A DNA stretch of 64,000 nucleotides from Megamerina dolium (lineage: Eukaryota; Arthropoda; Insecta; Diptera; Megamerinidae), in contig OY978525.1 of the NCBI GenBank assembly GCA_963854835.1, forward strand, positions 102,255,388-102,319,387. The letters are read 5' to 3'. Positions within the stretch are counted from its first letter, which is position 1; every line of letters starts with the position of its first letter. The position numbers were made by a program, and so were the translations under genes. Shown here one piece after another: positions 49,265-60,906 of this stretch. A model generated the notes under the pieces. The model was given only the letters and a program-made list of their open reading frames with translations. It was not told the origin of the DNA and made no database searches.

Positions 49265-50252
49265 TTTTGTTGCAAAAGAAAAAACCGAATATCGTACAGT
49301 GATGAAATTCTTTGTTTTCGAAGGTTTATCATCAGCAGAAATTAAAACAAAAATGATAAGGTATTAAGAGAATTCATATGTTCATTTCCAACTGTGCATC
49401 GATGGCTTTTGGAATTTATTCGTGTAAGCGTATAAGCATTGAAGATGAAGAACTTAGTGGACGTCCAAAAAGTGCAACAATTTAAGAAATCATTGAGAAA
49501 GTATATGATATTATTTGTGAAGCTCCAAATTGGTCTAAGCATGAAATTGCTAATACTATAGGTATCTCTCAAACGAATGACTACTCCCCATATATTACAT
49601 GAAGATTTACATATGAAAAACCAGTTCGGAAAGTTAGTGCCTCATTTGGTAATAATTCGACAAAAATTGAATCGAAAACAAATTTCCCAGCGTAATTTGG
49701 AGCATTTTAAGGAGAATGCAAAAGATTTTGTGTGTCATTTTATAACTATGGATTAGACTTGGATTTATCGGCATGATTCTAAACTGAAGCAAAAAGGTTT
49801 ACAGTGAACCAAAGCTAGTTGTTCAGCCTCTAAAACAAATGAAATCAGAACGATCGGCAAAACAAGTTGTAGCATTAGTTTTTTTTTTTAAATAAAATTG
49901 AGATTTTGTTGATTGATTATCTTGAGAAAGATAATACTGCAACATTTGAATCAGCTGAATGGAAAAAGTTCATCAGAAAAGACTTTGTTTGCAAAAGAAA
50001 AAAAATAATTTTTCATCATAACAATGCACGGAAATTTTTTAAACGACAGTTAAATTGAATGCAGCCGCGGAATAGTAGTAGTATTTTGCAATGCTTCCGG
50101 AAAATCATGACAGAGATGATATAAAATTATTGAAGAATCATTGAAATAAAAGTTTTGAAGTTGAGAGAGACTATTTTGAATAAAACAAAAACTGAATTTT
50201 ATTTAAATTCTTTCATTTTTGTATCACCAATACTTTTTTTTTACCAAACTGT
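49265..50252 (+). pseudogene. second mariner transposase pseudogene (plus strand)
   Basis: Conceptual islands in order: KKKTEYRTVMKFFVFEGLSS and AEIKTKM (from about 49273), PTVHRWLLEF (about 49388), ILHEDLHMKNQFGKLVPHL (about 49590), AKDFVCHFITMD*TWIYRHD (about 49720; the first catalytic Asp kept, the next Glu turned into TAG), KVYSEPKLVVQ, ILLIDYLEKDNT (about 49907) and KKIIFHHNNARK (about 50005; the second Asp is Asn). After that the gene is truncated, since the block with the third Asp is missing, and it runs into the 3' end near 50250. Many stops and frameshifts. It belongs to a different mariner lineage from its minus-strand neighbour. Confidence 0.82.
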
Positions 50253-52555
50253 ATTACGCAAGCTTAAGAACATTCAATTGTTTTAACTAAAAGCATTAAA
50301 GTCGTCTGCAGTATCGGAATAATACTTGTATGTTAGAGAACAACTTAATCGACACGATAAGTTTTTCTCTAGCATATAAAGTCAAGGCTATAAAATACAA
50401 CAACAACAAAATACTCAAAGAAAATTATCACTTTCTACATTGTATTCATTTAAAAAATCATTTCCTTATTTGTTCTACATACAAGTAAGCGTATACGCTA
50501 AGCGACGTATCAATCTGTAATGTGATTATTCAAAATTAAATTGCTTTTAAGATCGTTTCATTATATAAAGTCTGCTCATATAATATCATATATAAAGTTA
50601 TTTACTACAATGATCAATTGATCAATGTAAATTGATATGCTTCTTTAGTTGCTGATCTTCTCCTTCTCATAGTATCTTATTATCTTGCATCTGGTTTTGT
50701 TTTATTTTTTTTTTATTTTTTATTTTTTATTTTTTATTGATTATCACATCCTGTCTTGTCATAATTGCAATTTTCCTGCTTTAACGCTCACTATAGTAGT
50801 ACTCAACGAGTACGAGTATATTTATTATGCATATTCTCTTAAATATCGTAATCAGCTCCTAACTTAATCAATGTTTAACAAGGTTTAAAAACTTGTACGC
50901 AACTAGACGCTTATACACTTGCGTCATTATATTGCAAATTGTTGTTGTTGCTGCTATGTTTGTTGTAGTAAATACATTTTATATGGATAGCCTCTAGATC
51001 AGAAGTCCTCCGCCCTAGACATTTTACGAATATATTCAATGCTACTACATATATACATACGTATGTATGTATATAGTACATACAACGGCAAATGTCGTTC
51101 CTTCACTTATGGTTGCAATCAACTGAATAAGTAGTCAAAAGGAACTACATCAAGGCAGCAGCAGCAGCAGCAGCAGCAACCTTCATTTAATATATAATTA
51201 TGTTGTTGATTTTCGATTCTTATAAATATGTTTCACACACGCACACACATACACATGCAGACAATTGCAAAAATATACACATTATGAGTCTTCTTCCTCA
51301 TCAATGGCATTAAAAATGCCCACTTACATATGATTATTATTTTGCGGCGCTGCGAATGCGTATGAGCCTATAATGGTATAGTACTATATTCATAGTTACA
51401 AACTTTTTCTACTTACATACATATGTATCTACGATATAATGTATATGTAGGTACATATGTACTTGCTGCATGCATATGATATTTTGTAAATGTATACAAG
51501 TACATGACGACGATTTAAGCTTGTTTGATTTCCTATGAGTACACAGATGATCAACAGAGCAAGACGATTGTCGTCAGTGGAATTGTGAACGCACAGCAAC
51601 AATATTGTGGGGCGATTTAAATTATTATTATTTTTCTTTCTTTGTTTTATAAAGAAAAAAAAATGTATTGAAAAAAAAAATGACTACAAGTGCGTGTATA
51701 CGTAACACAAACACATACATACACATTTGTAAGTATGTGCTGATTACTCTGATACCTATTTCCGCCACAATGATACCTACAAACATGTTGCTGCTTACCG
51801 ATCTAAAGCTACCTGCTCATGTCTATCAACCTGCTTACCACCGCAAATACCCTTCATTTGACTGCTTGATGGCTTGCTTGTTGGTTAAAGTCAATCAGGA
51901 TGTTTCAGCCTTCGTGCATATGCATGTATGAAATATGCCACATTTTAACATGTTACCGACTGACCGCGACTCATGCCACTTTTCCTTTAGTCAATTCGAC
52001 TCATCGTTTCGAATAGCAAATAAAACTTGCAATTTATAACTTAAGTTGTAATGATTGGAGTGTGCAAGCAAACGCGTGGATGTTGGCATTTTATGTGCAA
52101 CATACATATGTTGCATCAATAATAACTACTTACCAACAACACAACGTTATGATGTTGATTTGTGTTGATTGCATGCGAATGTTGTTCATAGATACTTTTC
52201 CATGCCATTTTTCATATTACAATATTATTACTATTAGATACTAAAATTATGACCTGTGATCTGGTCTAATACTTAAGAAGAAATAATATTAAATTTTGTA
52301 TTTAGATATTAATAATGATAATGATGATGCTGGGTATTATTAGCATCATCATAATGTTGCTTGGTAGACGATCGAACGTGTTATTGTTTACGCTGATTAC
52401 ATTGATTGATTACATTGGTTACTTGCACCTTACTTTTTCCTATCTTTGAGAAATGTACATGTGTGAATTAGAAATATTTATACCTTCATGTTTCAACATT
52501 TCTTTGGTTAAAAGCAACATCAATTGTGAAAGATGATAAAAAATTAACGGCCAAA
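50253..52555. other. AT-rich spacer with microsatellites
   Basis: Includes a (GCA)n run at 51155-51179 and two TACATATGTA palindromes at 51418 and 51452. The frames at 51668-51931 and 52062-52244 show no motif. No gene recognised. Confidence 0.5.
51155..51179. repeat. (GCA)n microsatellite
   Basis: Eight GCA units. Confidence 0.95.
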
Positions 52556-53649
52556 GATGTTTGAAAAGTTATAACTGCATATTAGGGTACCAAACAATGT
52601 ATTCGGGATTAGCCGAATCAGACCACTTATATGGGACCCTTTTCGTCCCTCAAATCGTTTGGTTGCAGTATTCTTCTACTTCCTTCCTCATAATAACATC
52701 ACGCGTTATTTCAAGCATGTCTTTGTGGGGTATGTTCCACATTTCGAGTTCATCATTAAATTGGCGACCCAGTGTGGACATCCTCCTGCTTGCCATTGCA
52801 TAATCTGCAAATATCAGCATCCTCTCCTCCAACAAGACCTATCTTGCTGAGGTGGTACCTGAAATTGCCATGTCTAGTTATTAATGCAGTCAACCAGCTT
52901 AGACTTAACCGTCCTAGACTGAGAGCCCTCCCCGATTCACTGTCTTTGATAGCCTCAACGAAGCCTTTGCCTGTCTACAAGTGGATAAGTTCTCCTATAT
53001 CGTGAGATGGATTTTTTTTTATCCACTCTTCGACCTTTACCTTCACCGTCCCGTTGCTAAGAGCAACTACTGGTTCCGGTCCATGAAATTCAGCTTTAGA
53101 TCCTTGTCTAGCCAAGGCGTCTGCAGTTTCATTTCGTTCTATACCAATGTGTCCCTTCACCCACATAAGAGTATTCGCATTACTACGAGCACATCCGTTA
53201 AGTTTCTACACACATTCGAGTGCAAACTTAGAAGATACCGTAGGTTGTTGGAGTCGCCTGACCACCACCAAGATTTTCTTACCTTGCGCCTTTCCATCCA
53301 GTAGATGGTCTAGCGCATGCATTAGACCAAACATTTTTGCTTGATAGACCGATACGTATCTTCCCAGATTCAGAGTGCATGCCATTCCCAACTCTTTAGA
53401 GAAGATTCCAGCACCCGCCCTGCCATCCATTAATGAACCATCTGTAAAAATACTGATGTCATTTTCCTCACATACATCATGTGTGAAGTCGTCTTCAATG
53501 AGCGTTCTGTGTAACTTTTCAGTCATCGTCGGCCTACCCATTCCTTCCAATGGCATTTTCGCCTCCTTTACACTGCTATATAACAGTGACAGGATGTCCC
53601 TGTGCCCTATCTCCGTGCCGAATCCATACCAATTATAAAAAATAGACAA
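52556..53649 (-). pseudogene. non-LTR retrotransposon fragment: RNase H domain and C-terminus
   Basis: On the minus strand a frame from 53649 reads DISIFTDGSLMDGRAGAGIF and GRYVSVYQAKMFGLMHALDH, the start of a retroelement RNase H. The first catalytic Asp is kept (residue 70 of the frame), but the Glu of the usual QAE motif is Lys. A frameshift near 53285 breaks the SDSQA-type block. The next frame (53166-52975) gives MWVKGHIGIERNETADALAR, the last RNase H motif with its Asp. A third frame (52835-52650) holds the C-terminal tail MLIFADYAMASRRMSTLGRQ. The element is 5'-truncated: no convincing reverse transcriptase is visible, although 53650-53860 may hold a decayed pre-RNase H part. It reads like LINEs of the I/LOA/R1 type that carry RNase H. 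No poly-A tail is seen near 52556. Confidence 0.85.
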
Positions 53650-55220
53650 TAATGATAAAAATGGAGCAGAGATGTGCTCTCGGCCATACGAACATTTAGG
53701 GAAATAAGAAGACTGGTGATTAGCGTGGTTGGAAGCCTCTCTTAATGCATCCTTCGATATCTCAGTCTTGGTCCACTAGTAGTCGTCAATAGAGGCACGT
53801 AATTGCACTAACTGCATCTGTAATCTTCATGAGTTTAAGGACTATTGATGGGTCAATGTTCTGGGCAAATTTGTGATTTTTCTTTTTAATAAGAATAAAG
53901 TGAATTCTCGCAAAATTGTACGCAGCAATACACAAGATATTTTACGGCAACAATACACTGTTAGAAAAATATAATTTATATTTTTGAAAAAGAAGAAACA
54001 GAGTGTGGCAAATTCATTGTAATTTCAAGTATTGATTTATATTATGTATTTATTTATGTATACCCCAGTACAGAAGACCAAATGCCACACATATTCAGCT
54101 AATGATTATAATACAATAAAATAAATATAAAATATATGTTGATTTTTTTAAAAAGATTTTAGAGAAATTCCAAAAATTATTATAAATTATATTAAACAAT
54201 CGATGTCGATGACTCAAAGGAAACTCATCATCATATTCAATATCCGTCTCAACTCTAACCTTGCTTAATTGCATCAGAAACAAGTTTAATAAACATTTGT
54301 ATATAATATATGTTTATAAACATACAAATAACAAGAAGCAATCAACATACTTATAAACATCTTACATTGTGTTGCTGAGAATTGTGACTAAAATGTTGCT
54401 TAATTTAATACTATTCTCAAGAAGAACAGAAATAACAAAATATGAGCAAAAAAAAAAACAAAAAAAATAAAAATTAATAAAACAAATTTACAATAATTTA
54501 TCAAGAATCCTTATCCAATTATCGTACGACTCAAATAGTCATTTCTCAATTTGAATTCCTATTCAGCACGCTATCTATCATGCGAAGTACCTGCGAATAT
54601 TATATACGAATATCTATGAACATCTATAAACATACCTATTGCATATATGTAGATAGATAGATAGATGTACTTATATTTAGATATGCAAAAAGTAGAGACA
54701 TGTTACTACCTTACATACATATTAGTGCTGGAAGGTGTTCTCAGTAGAACAGAAAGGTGTGTGTATGTGTGTGCGTGTTTACACAAACATATATTGAGTG
54801 CCTAATGTAATATATTGCTTGATTATAAATGAAGATTTAGTAACCCTTTCTAGTTTCTAGTCTTACTCTATTACCATTTCGCTCACTACATACATATATT
54901 TCGTTCAAAATAAACAATTTACATGAGACATGAAAAATAAAGAAGAAGAAGAAGAAAATGAAAACCAAATGTTGCTATATAATCATAATGATAAAATAAA
55001 AAAGATATTAAAATGCAAGATACACACAAACACACACATATATATGCATACGTATGCATACATATTATATGAACAATCAAAGAAGAATTGTAATATGTAA
55101 GCTATAATAAACACAGGTGAGTAGAGTAGACAAATGCATGGTCCCATTATTATTTTTTTTTTTTTCAAGTCCATCGTTGGTTGACTGAAACACGTTTTTG
55201 CATTTAATATCAACAATAAC

Positions 55221-55251
<31 letters not shown>

Positions 55252-55879
55252 CCTTTGAATTATATATACATATATTTTATTAATAAAAATAAAAAAAATT
55301 ATATATGTACATACATATTTATATGTACTTGCCTATACGCATACAAGTATGATTACGTGGTTGCTATTTTTGTGATTATTATTGTTGCTAACCACTTAAC
55401 CTCTTCTCTTCGTATCACGCGTATAGCAACTGCTCTATACGTGTATGTATGTGGCTATATTAAAAGTTCAGTTCAATTTTGATTCAACATGCGAATTGAA
55501 AAGACACACAAGCAGACGATGTGCATATAAAGAATATTGCCATATGTGAATGTATTGTAGATATTACAAAATCATTACAATCAGAATATAAACATAAGAG
55601 CACATGGATGAGGTGATACATACATAAATATTAATATTATTGTTTTTAGTTAATTTTTTTTATTATTTTGCCTATTCAACTCTCCACTATAACTATCAGA
55701 AAAATCGAATTAAACTTTAGTGCGTGCACGTTCAAGCCATAATTTTATTGTGCTATGCACTTTTACACATTCTTACGCAGTATTTTCGCCTTTAGCTACT
55801 TGAAATTCGAGTAAACATTAAGAATAGCAGAGATATATGAATTTACCTAAGTAACATATGTATGTGTGTGTGTGTATAT
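53650..55879. other. spacer, possibly LINE-derived near 53650-53860
   Basis: The part 53650-53860 is GC-richer and continues the LINE fragment, perhaps as a decayed pre-RNase H region. After that the DNA is AT-rich with GATA (54650-54665), AGAAGA (54940) and GATGAT (55221-55250) repeats. No gene seen. Confidence 0.45.
55221..55250. repeat. (GAT)n microsatellite
   Basis: Ten GAT units. A further GAT run lies at 63955-63976. Confidence 0.95.
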
Positions 55880-56125
55880 TTAAGTGGGATTAAAAAATAT
55901 TGATTCACCTGAAGACGTGTTACCGTCACGAAGTATCGTACAATATACTCTAGGTTGAATCACATTGAAACGTTTTAAGCATATAAAATAGTGATTGTAA
56001 TCGATTACACCTCTAGCAAAGGAATAGTAACACGTTTTAGGTGCAAAACTTAGCGACTTGGCAAATTTCTCGGCTTTGGTGATTTTGTAATTCAATCGAT
56101 TAAAATTACTAATACGCCCACTCAC
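55880..56125 (-). other. unassigned 81-codon open frame, coding-like composition
   Basis: I do not recognise this product. The minus-strand frame has balanced residue use (for example ITKAEKFAKSLSFAPKTCYY and RVYCTILRDGNTSSGES), unlike the Ile/Asn/Tyr-rich chance frames around it, and the DNA is less AT-rich than its flanks. It begins at a GTG, not an ATG. CAG|GTGAAT near 55908 on the minus strand could act as a splice donor. No good acceptor is visible upstream. It could be a host exon, an old transposon piece or chance. Confidence 0.25.
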
Positions 56126-56495
56126 TCATTGTATTAACTTGGTTTTTTAGAGCGTCAAAAATACATCGTGACAATGACAATTAGTTTCTTTTGTATACAC
56201 TAAATTATTTGTACGATTCAGATTTAGATATCAGGTCTATGAGAATATTGTTACAAATAAATTAACATGGAAATACTATGTACCCAACTTCTATGTCTAT
56301 GATATGTTTCAGAAAAGACATTGGAAGAGAGTAAACAGTACTGAAAATCCTATCCATGGATACAATGTACAGTTTTACTTTAATCTATGAAACAGCCACT
56401 GAATAAATTACTATCCAGAAATTAATCAGTATGATTTTGAATTAATCCACTATATTTCAAATACTTATTATGTCCACAAAGTATAGCGCAGCAAA
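56126..56495. other. spacer
   Basis: AT-rich, no motif recognised. The 5' boundary of the following LINE fragment is not sharp. Confidence 0.4.
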
Positions 56496-57061
56496 TCAAG
56501 GCTAAATTACGTCGGAAGATATAATAGATTGTCGCTGATGTGGATACTTGGCCACGTGGGAATCGTAGACAATGAGTCCTCTGATGCATTAGCAAGAGAA
56601 GGTTCTGCGGCTGATTTAATCGGCCCTGAGCCTGCTTTGCCACTATCCGCTGGAGCCATCAAGGTGACGGTCAACATCTGGGCTAATCTAGTACATAAGT
56701 CGACCTGGCAGGCCGTGAGAGGCTGCAGATGGACGAAATCCATGTTACCTAACATATCGGGTAAATGGTTGCATTTTGATGATGATTGCAGATGATGATT
56801 GCAGAATGATAGCCGGCTTGACCACTTTTTATGTGTCTGCTCTACTTTCGCTCGGATCAGGTTTGAGGTTTTTGGCACTGACGTGCTGAGAGCCGAAACT
56901 CTTGGGTATTTAGCACCATAGGATCTACTCCGATTTCTTCGAAGTACTGATAGACTTAAAACACTATAAAATGGAACTTCGAGCGCAGTACAATGGACCA
57001 ATAAATGTCAGAGTGCTGCGCTTGATTCCATATTGTTCCAAAAAAAAAAAAACAAAAAAAA
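56496..57061 (+). pseudogene. 5'-truncated non-LTR retrotransposon fragment with poly-A tail
   Basis: From about 56500 the plus strand reads RYNRLSLMWILGHVGIVDNE and SSDALAREGSAADLIGPEPA, the end of a retroelement RNase H. It is similar to the 52.6-53.6 kb fragment (shared GHIGI/GHVGI, DALAR, GPEP), so the two are relatives. The frame stays open to 56795. After a shift, LDHFLCVCSTFARIRFEVFG and LLRFLRSTDRLKTL follow, matching the C-terminal Cys/His motif and the last residues of such elements. A 3' UTR of about 80 bp leads to an A-rich tail (57040-57061), as expected of a LINE inserted by target-primed reverse transcription. I see no target duplication. The minus-strand frames here are shadows. 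Confidence 0.85.
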
Positions 57062-59212
57062 GGGGGTGATCGATTACACTTTTCATCTCTCCAGAGGTGA
57101 CTTCTGGGTTGCTACAGGGCTATTTACCTACTTTTACTATTTTAAAATCGATTCGGCACCTTTCACCACCACCCTAGTGCTATCACAAATGGCTCACACA
57201 TTTTTTAAGCAACCCATAAAATTCTCAGAAGTCATGGTGTCCCAAATCCTCTATAATATTGAACTCCATATATTAAATGTACGATCAATGGAAATATTCT
57301 GAGAAATTCCATCATTAAAAAAAGCAACCTTAATAGGTTAAACACTCCAAGGACATCATTAGTATCATTAAAAAAAAGAAAAGATAATTTTACACACTTT
57401 CAAATCGTGATTATTTTATGATCTGAATTCTACTGACAACACTTATACTCATATATTCCTACATTTCCATATATGAGAATATTATAGTACATAGTATAGT
57501 ATACAAACCAATTATTATCATATCATTATATCCATTTTTAAATTATTTATTTTTTCTTTCTTATTATATTCTTGCATGCAAAAGTTAAGTATATCAACTA
57601 TGTGGTATACTACATATACTAGGCATACACTTAGTATTTTATGGCTAAAATGTTATTTAAATGTGCAAATGATCAACAACAATAGCAACAACATTATCGG
57701 CAACACATGTTTATGTTTAAGTGTAAAATATAATAAGAATAATAATAAAAAAAAATAATAATAATCATAATAATAATGAACGATCGATAATAATTTTGTA
57801 TGCATGACGCATGATCTTCATTGCCAATATCATCGATCGATAGTATACTGTGTCTACCACCAATTTGCTTTTATTTGATTTTTTTTTCTTTTTTCTTTTC
57901 TTTCTTTATTTTGCTGTGGTTTCTATAACTTAAATAGTTTCACCTCATGTCCATAATATACATAACATATATGTATGTTGTTTGTCCCTCTGTATATTCT
58001 TTTGTGTGTGTCCATAATAGTGCGTGCGTCCCTTTGTGAATAAATGCATATTCATGCAATTTGTTATGCTGTCTATACCCCCCTCCACCATATATACAAC
58101 CATAAGAACTTGCGGCAGCTAAGAAATAGTCACTTAAAAGTACATCAAACAAGTTACATACAAGTACTTCAAAAGCCACAAGAGTACACTAAACAACAAC
58201 AAAAATGCAACAAAATAAAATTATAATCATTTTTAAAAGGTTTTTTATACATTTTAGTTTTATTAGGTTGCTTTTCACTTGAACAAACTACACACACACA
58301 CATTCATAATGTAGTCGTAGTAGTCATCACTCGATTAGTAAGAAATTGCAAATGTCGATAACACACAAGAAGTGCAATGTGGAGTCCCACTAGTATATGT
58401 ACATTTTTGTAATTGTACTTAGTAGCAGTACGTGTAATTATTGCAACATATAACAAGTATATCTATACTCGTATATCTAAACATCAATCTTTCTATCTAC
58501 ATATCTGTGTAAAGACTTACAAACTAGTCGTTGTCGTTGTCGTCGTCGTCATCGTCGTCATCGATATACGTCGAAAAATCAAATCAATATAACTAATGGA
58601 ACTCATTTTACATCTGCCTACTCGTGCATGCATGAGGTACAGTGTGAAAAATCTATACTATCTATAGAAGCTAAAGAAGCAAAAAAGAAATAAAAACAAA
58701 AAATCCAACAACATAAGAGTGAATTTTAAATGGCAAATTGTATATAAATTGCAATGTGATTAAAATAGATTTCGATCAAGTTTTCGATAAGAGAGAAGAA
58801 GTTCATTATAATCTAGCAATTCTTTGAATTAATTGAAAATTAGAATCGTAGAATATCTAGCGCATGGCGATGTAATGCCTTGTATGTAATTGATACTTTA
58901 AATATCTAAACATGAACAAACAAAAAAAAAAAAAAACGAAAACAACTTTAGAGATTTATATCAAATATATTCGATAAGAATTTACAGACGCTGCTGTTTG
59001 CCAATATCCTAAATATGTGTAATTTAAAAGTGCAATTTTTCTCTTTTTAATTTGCAATTTTTTATTTTTAACTAAATTAAATTAAAGTAAAATTCTAAAA
59101 TTCTAAATTTGTCTATTTTTTGCATTTTTTATAGTAAGAAAATCACAGATATTTTCTATTCTCGATTCTCCAAAAATGCTGACAGTGAAAATAATTAATT
59201 AGTAGTAATTGA
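57062..59212. other. AT-rich spacer
   Basis: The frame just after the LINE tail (57062-57302) has no known motif. Other content is poly-A, TAA runs (57735-57775) and GTC/GTCGTC repeats near 58527-58560. No gene recognised. Confidence 0.45.
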
Positions 59213-60045
59213 AGAACATCTCCTAATGGTATATCTGAGCAGCTCAGCATTCGCTTTATATTGGTATCAGGGCCCACGGATACACAGGGGACGGAGACAC
59301 CCAATCATATAGCAAGAATGGGCTTAATGTTCCAAACTCTTTCTGATAGGAATAGCATTCGCATTCCAAATTCAAAGTGTAATAACCTCTGAGAGTAGCC
59401 CCAAATTGCAGAACATCTTCTAATGATATACCTGAGCAGCTCAGCGTTCACCTTATATTCGTATCAGGACCCACGAATACGCCGCAGAACGAGACACCCA
59501 ATGATCTAGCAAGAATGGGCGAAATATTGAAAACTCTGTCTGGCAGAAATAGCATTCGCATTCCAATAACCCCTTACGGCGTATGCAAGGCACAAAGTGA
59601 ACGCAAGGTGAATGTTGAAACCCGCATGTGCAACTGCTCGACGTATCGGGCCATCATTCAATATAAAACATATAAAAGACCTTCTTACGCTTAAGATACA
59701 CCTTTTAGTATGATGGGTATGGAGTATTACGAGCTTTTTCCCAATTAAAAGCGTAGAACCAGACATTGGAGCTGGAGCTGTGGCAACGAGAAGGAATAAA
59801 GTTCCACCTGGTAACCTACTGTGTGGAAATAAGGCACTCGTTCGTCGCTGAATAACTTATCACTTATCAAGCACGGTCCCAAAGAGTCGATTCAGTGACT
59901 GCTACGGAACATATTATACTTTAGGAGAAGTTCGCGATTGCTTGGAACATAAATGAAGTAACCCAACTGTGGCTACACTATGTATCATACTTCACATACA
60001 TTGGTAACATCGCACATGCGGGCGACTACAATCTAATCTAAGTTA
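59213..60045 (+). pseudogene. third non-LTR retrotransposon relic, RNase H end duplicated
   Basis: Two successive stretches (59213-59390 and 59410-59575) start AGAACATCTyCTAATG and translate to SGPTDTQGTETPNHIARMG and SGPTNTPQNETPNDLARMG. Each is a decayed form of the RNase H end motif (VPGH..IQGNETAD.LARMG). The region continues with RNSIRIPITPYGVCK and PSIxMMGM-like remnants. Near the end WLHYVSYFTYIGNIAHAGDY is followed by stops. The 3' part (60003-60045) ends GACTACAATCTAATCTAAG, which looks like a decayed CTAAC-type short repeat tail. This family differs from the other two LINE fragments by its LARMG and PYG sequences. It is broken throughout. Confidence 0.7.
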
Positions 60046-60865
60046 AGTGAAAGTCCCTGAAACAAAATGTAACTTCAAATTTGAAATTAATTTTGTAGTA
60101 GAACATTTCTTGGGGTCAAATTGGATCTCTTACATGAGATCCCTACAACCTCCTCCCGCCCTCCTCATCTGGACATGTATGCATTTTGTCAATTAAATCA
60201 GTTAGTTTGTTTGCCAACACAAATTTACTTACATATCGTAGCTCTGCATTATGGAGTTACTTTTAATTTTTTCATTTATTTATACCTACTTATGCATGCA
60301 CATATACATACATATGTATGTATGTAAGTGGCTATTTATTTTTTATTGCAAAATACACTTCACTGATTTTATACAGTTGATCATCTGCTATGATGCTATG
60401 ATGCTTAAGCATCATTTCATTGCTGTTGCTGTCGTAATCTTAATATTGTTGTTTCGTTACATTCAATACCAGTTTCTTTTAGTATTAATTCGATTTCTGT
60501 TGATTTTTGTGCTTTTGTTTTTGTTGTTTTGTTCACAACTTAGCATTTTCATTCATTCATTAAATATTATTTTTTATACCTATGCAGTATCAGTACATCT
60601 CTTGTCTCGCATCATTTCTTAGCTTCAGTGTGCACACAGGTAATATGTACGTAATGTGTATTTCTTGGAAATTAATGTTAATAACGTCGTGAAGATAGTT
60701 AAGTAAGTCTTCTATAAGTTACATACATATGTACTATATATTGTATTATATAGATACCAATACAAATACAAGTGTATTTTCTTCGCTTTTGTTTTTGTTT
60801 GATTTTTGATGCTTTAAGTAAGCGTTTATACAGGTTAATTATTTTGTTAAATTTATTTACCTACA

Positions 60866-60867
<2 letters not shown>

Positions 60868-60901
<34 letters not shown>

Positions 60902-60906
60902 GTATG
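60868..60906. repeat. (ACAT)n ending in a palindrome
   Basis: About eight ACAT units followed by ATGTATG, so the 3' end forms CATACATATGTATG. Confidence 0.95.

Larger units (their letters stand above)
48608..50252. mobile_element. composite of two mariner relics, probably nested
   Basis: A minus-strand mariner relic (about 48733-49245) abuts a plus-strand mariner relic (about 49265-50252). The right end TACCAAACTGTA at 50243-50254 would be a terminal repeat of the plus element. A weak inverse, TTTTGTTGGTAAAAATTGGG, lies at 48608 on the far side of the minus element. That placement suggests the minus mariner inserted into the 5' part of the plus one. The left partner is too degenerate to be certain. 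Confidence 0.55.

Noticed and set aside
56507..57001. 164-codon minus-strand open frame
   Set aside because: Shadow of the plus-strand LINE fragment, which carries the recognisable RNase H and Cys/His motifs.
55991..57077. ATCGATTACAC near 55998 and again after the LINE poly-A near 57069, as a possible target duplication
   Set aside because: The core GTAATCGATTAC is palindromic, so a match is likely by chance, and the upstream copy is about 500 bp from the first LINE-like sequence.
60251..60622. 123-codon hydrophobic open frame
   Set aside because: Low-complexity translation of AT-rich DNA rich in TTT/ATT, with no membrane-protein family resemblance.
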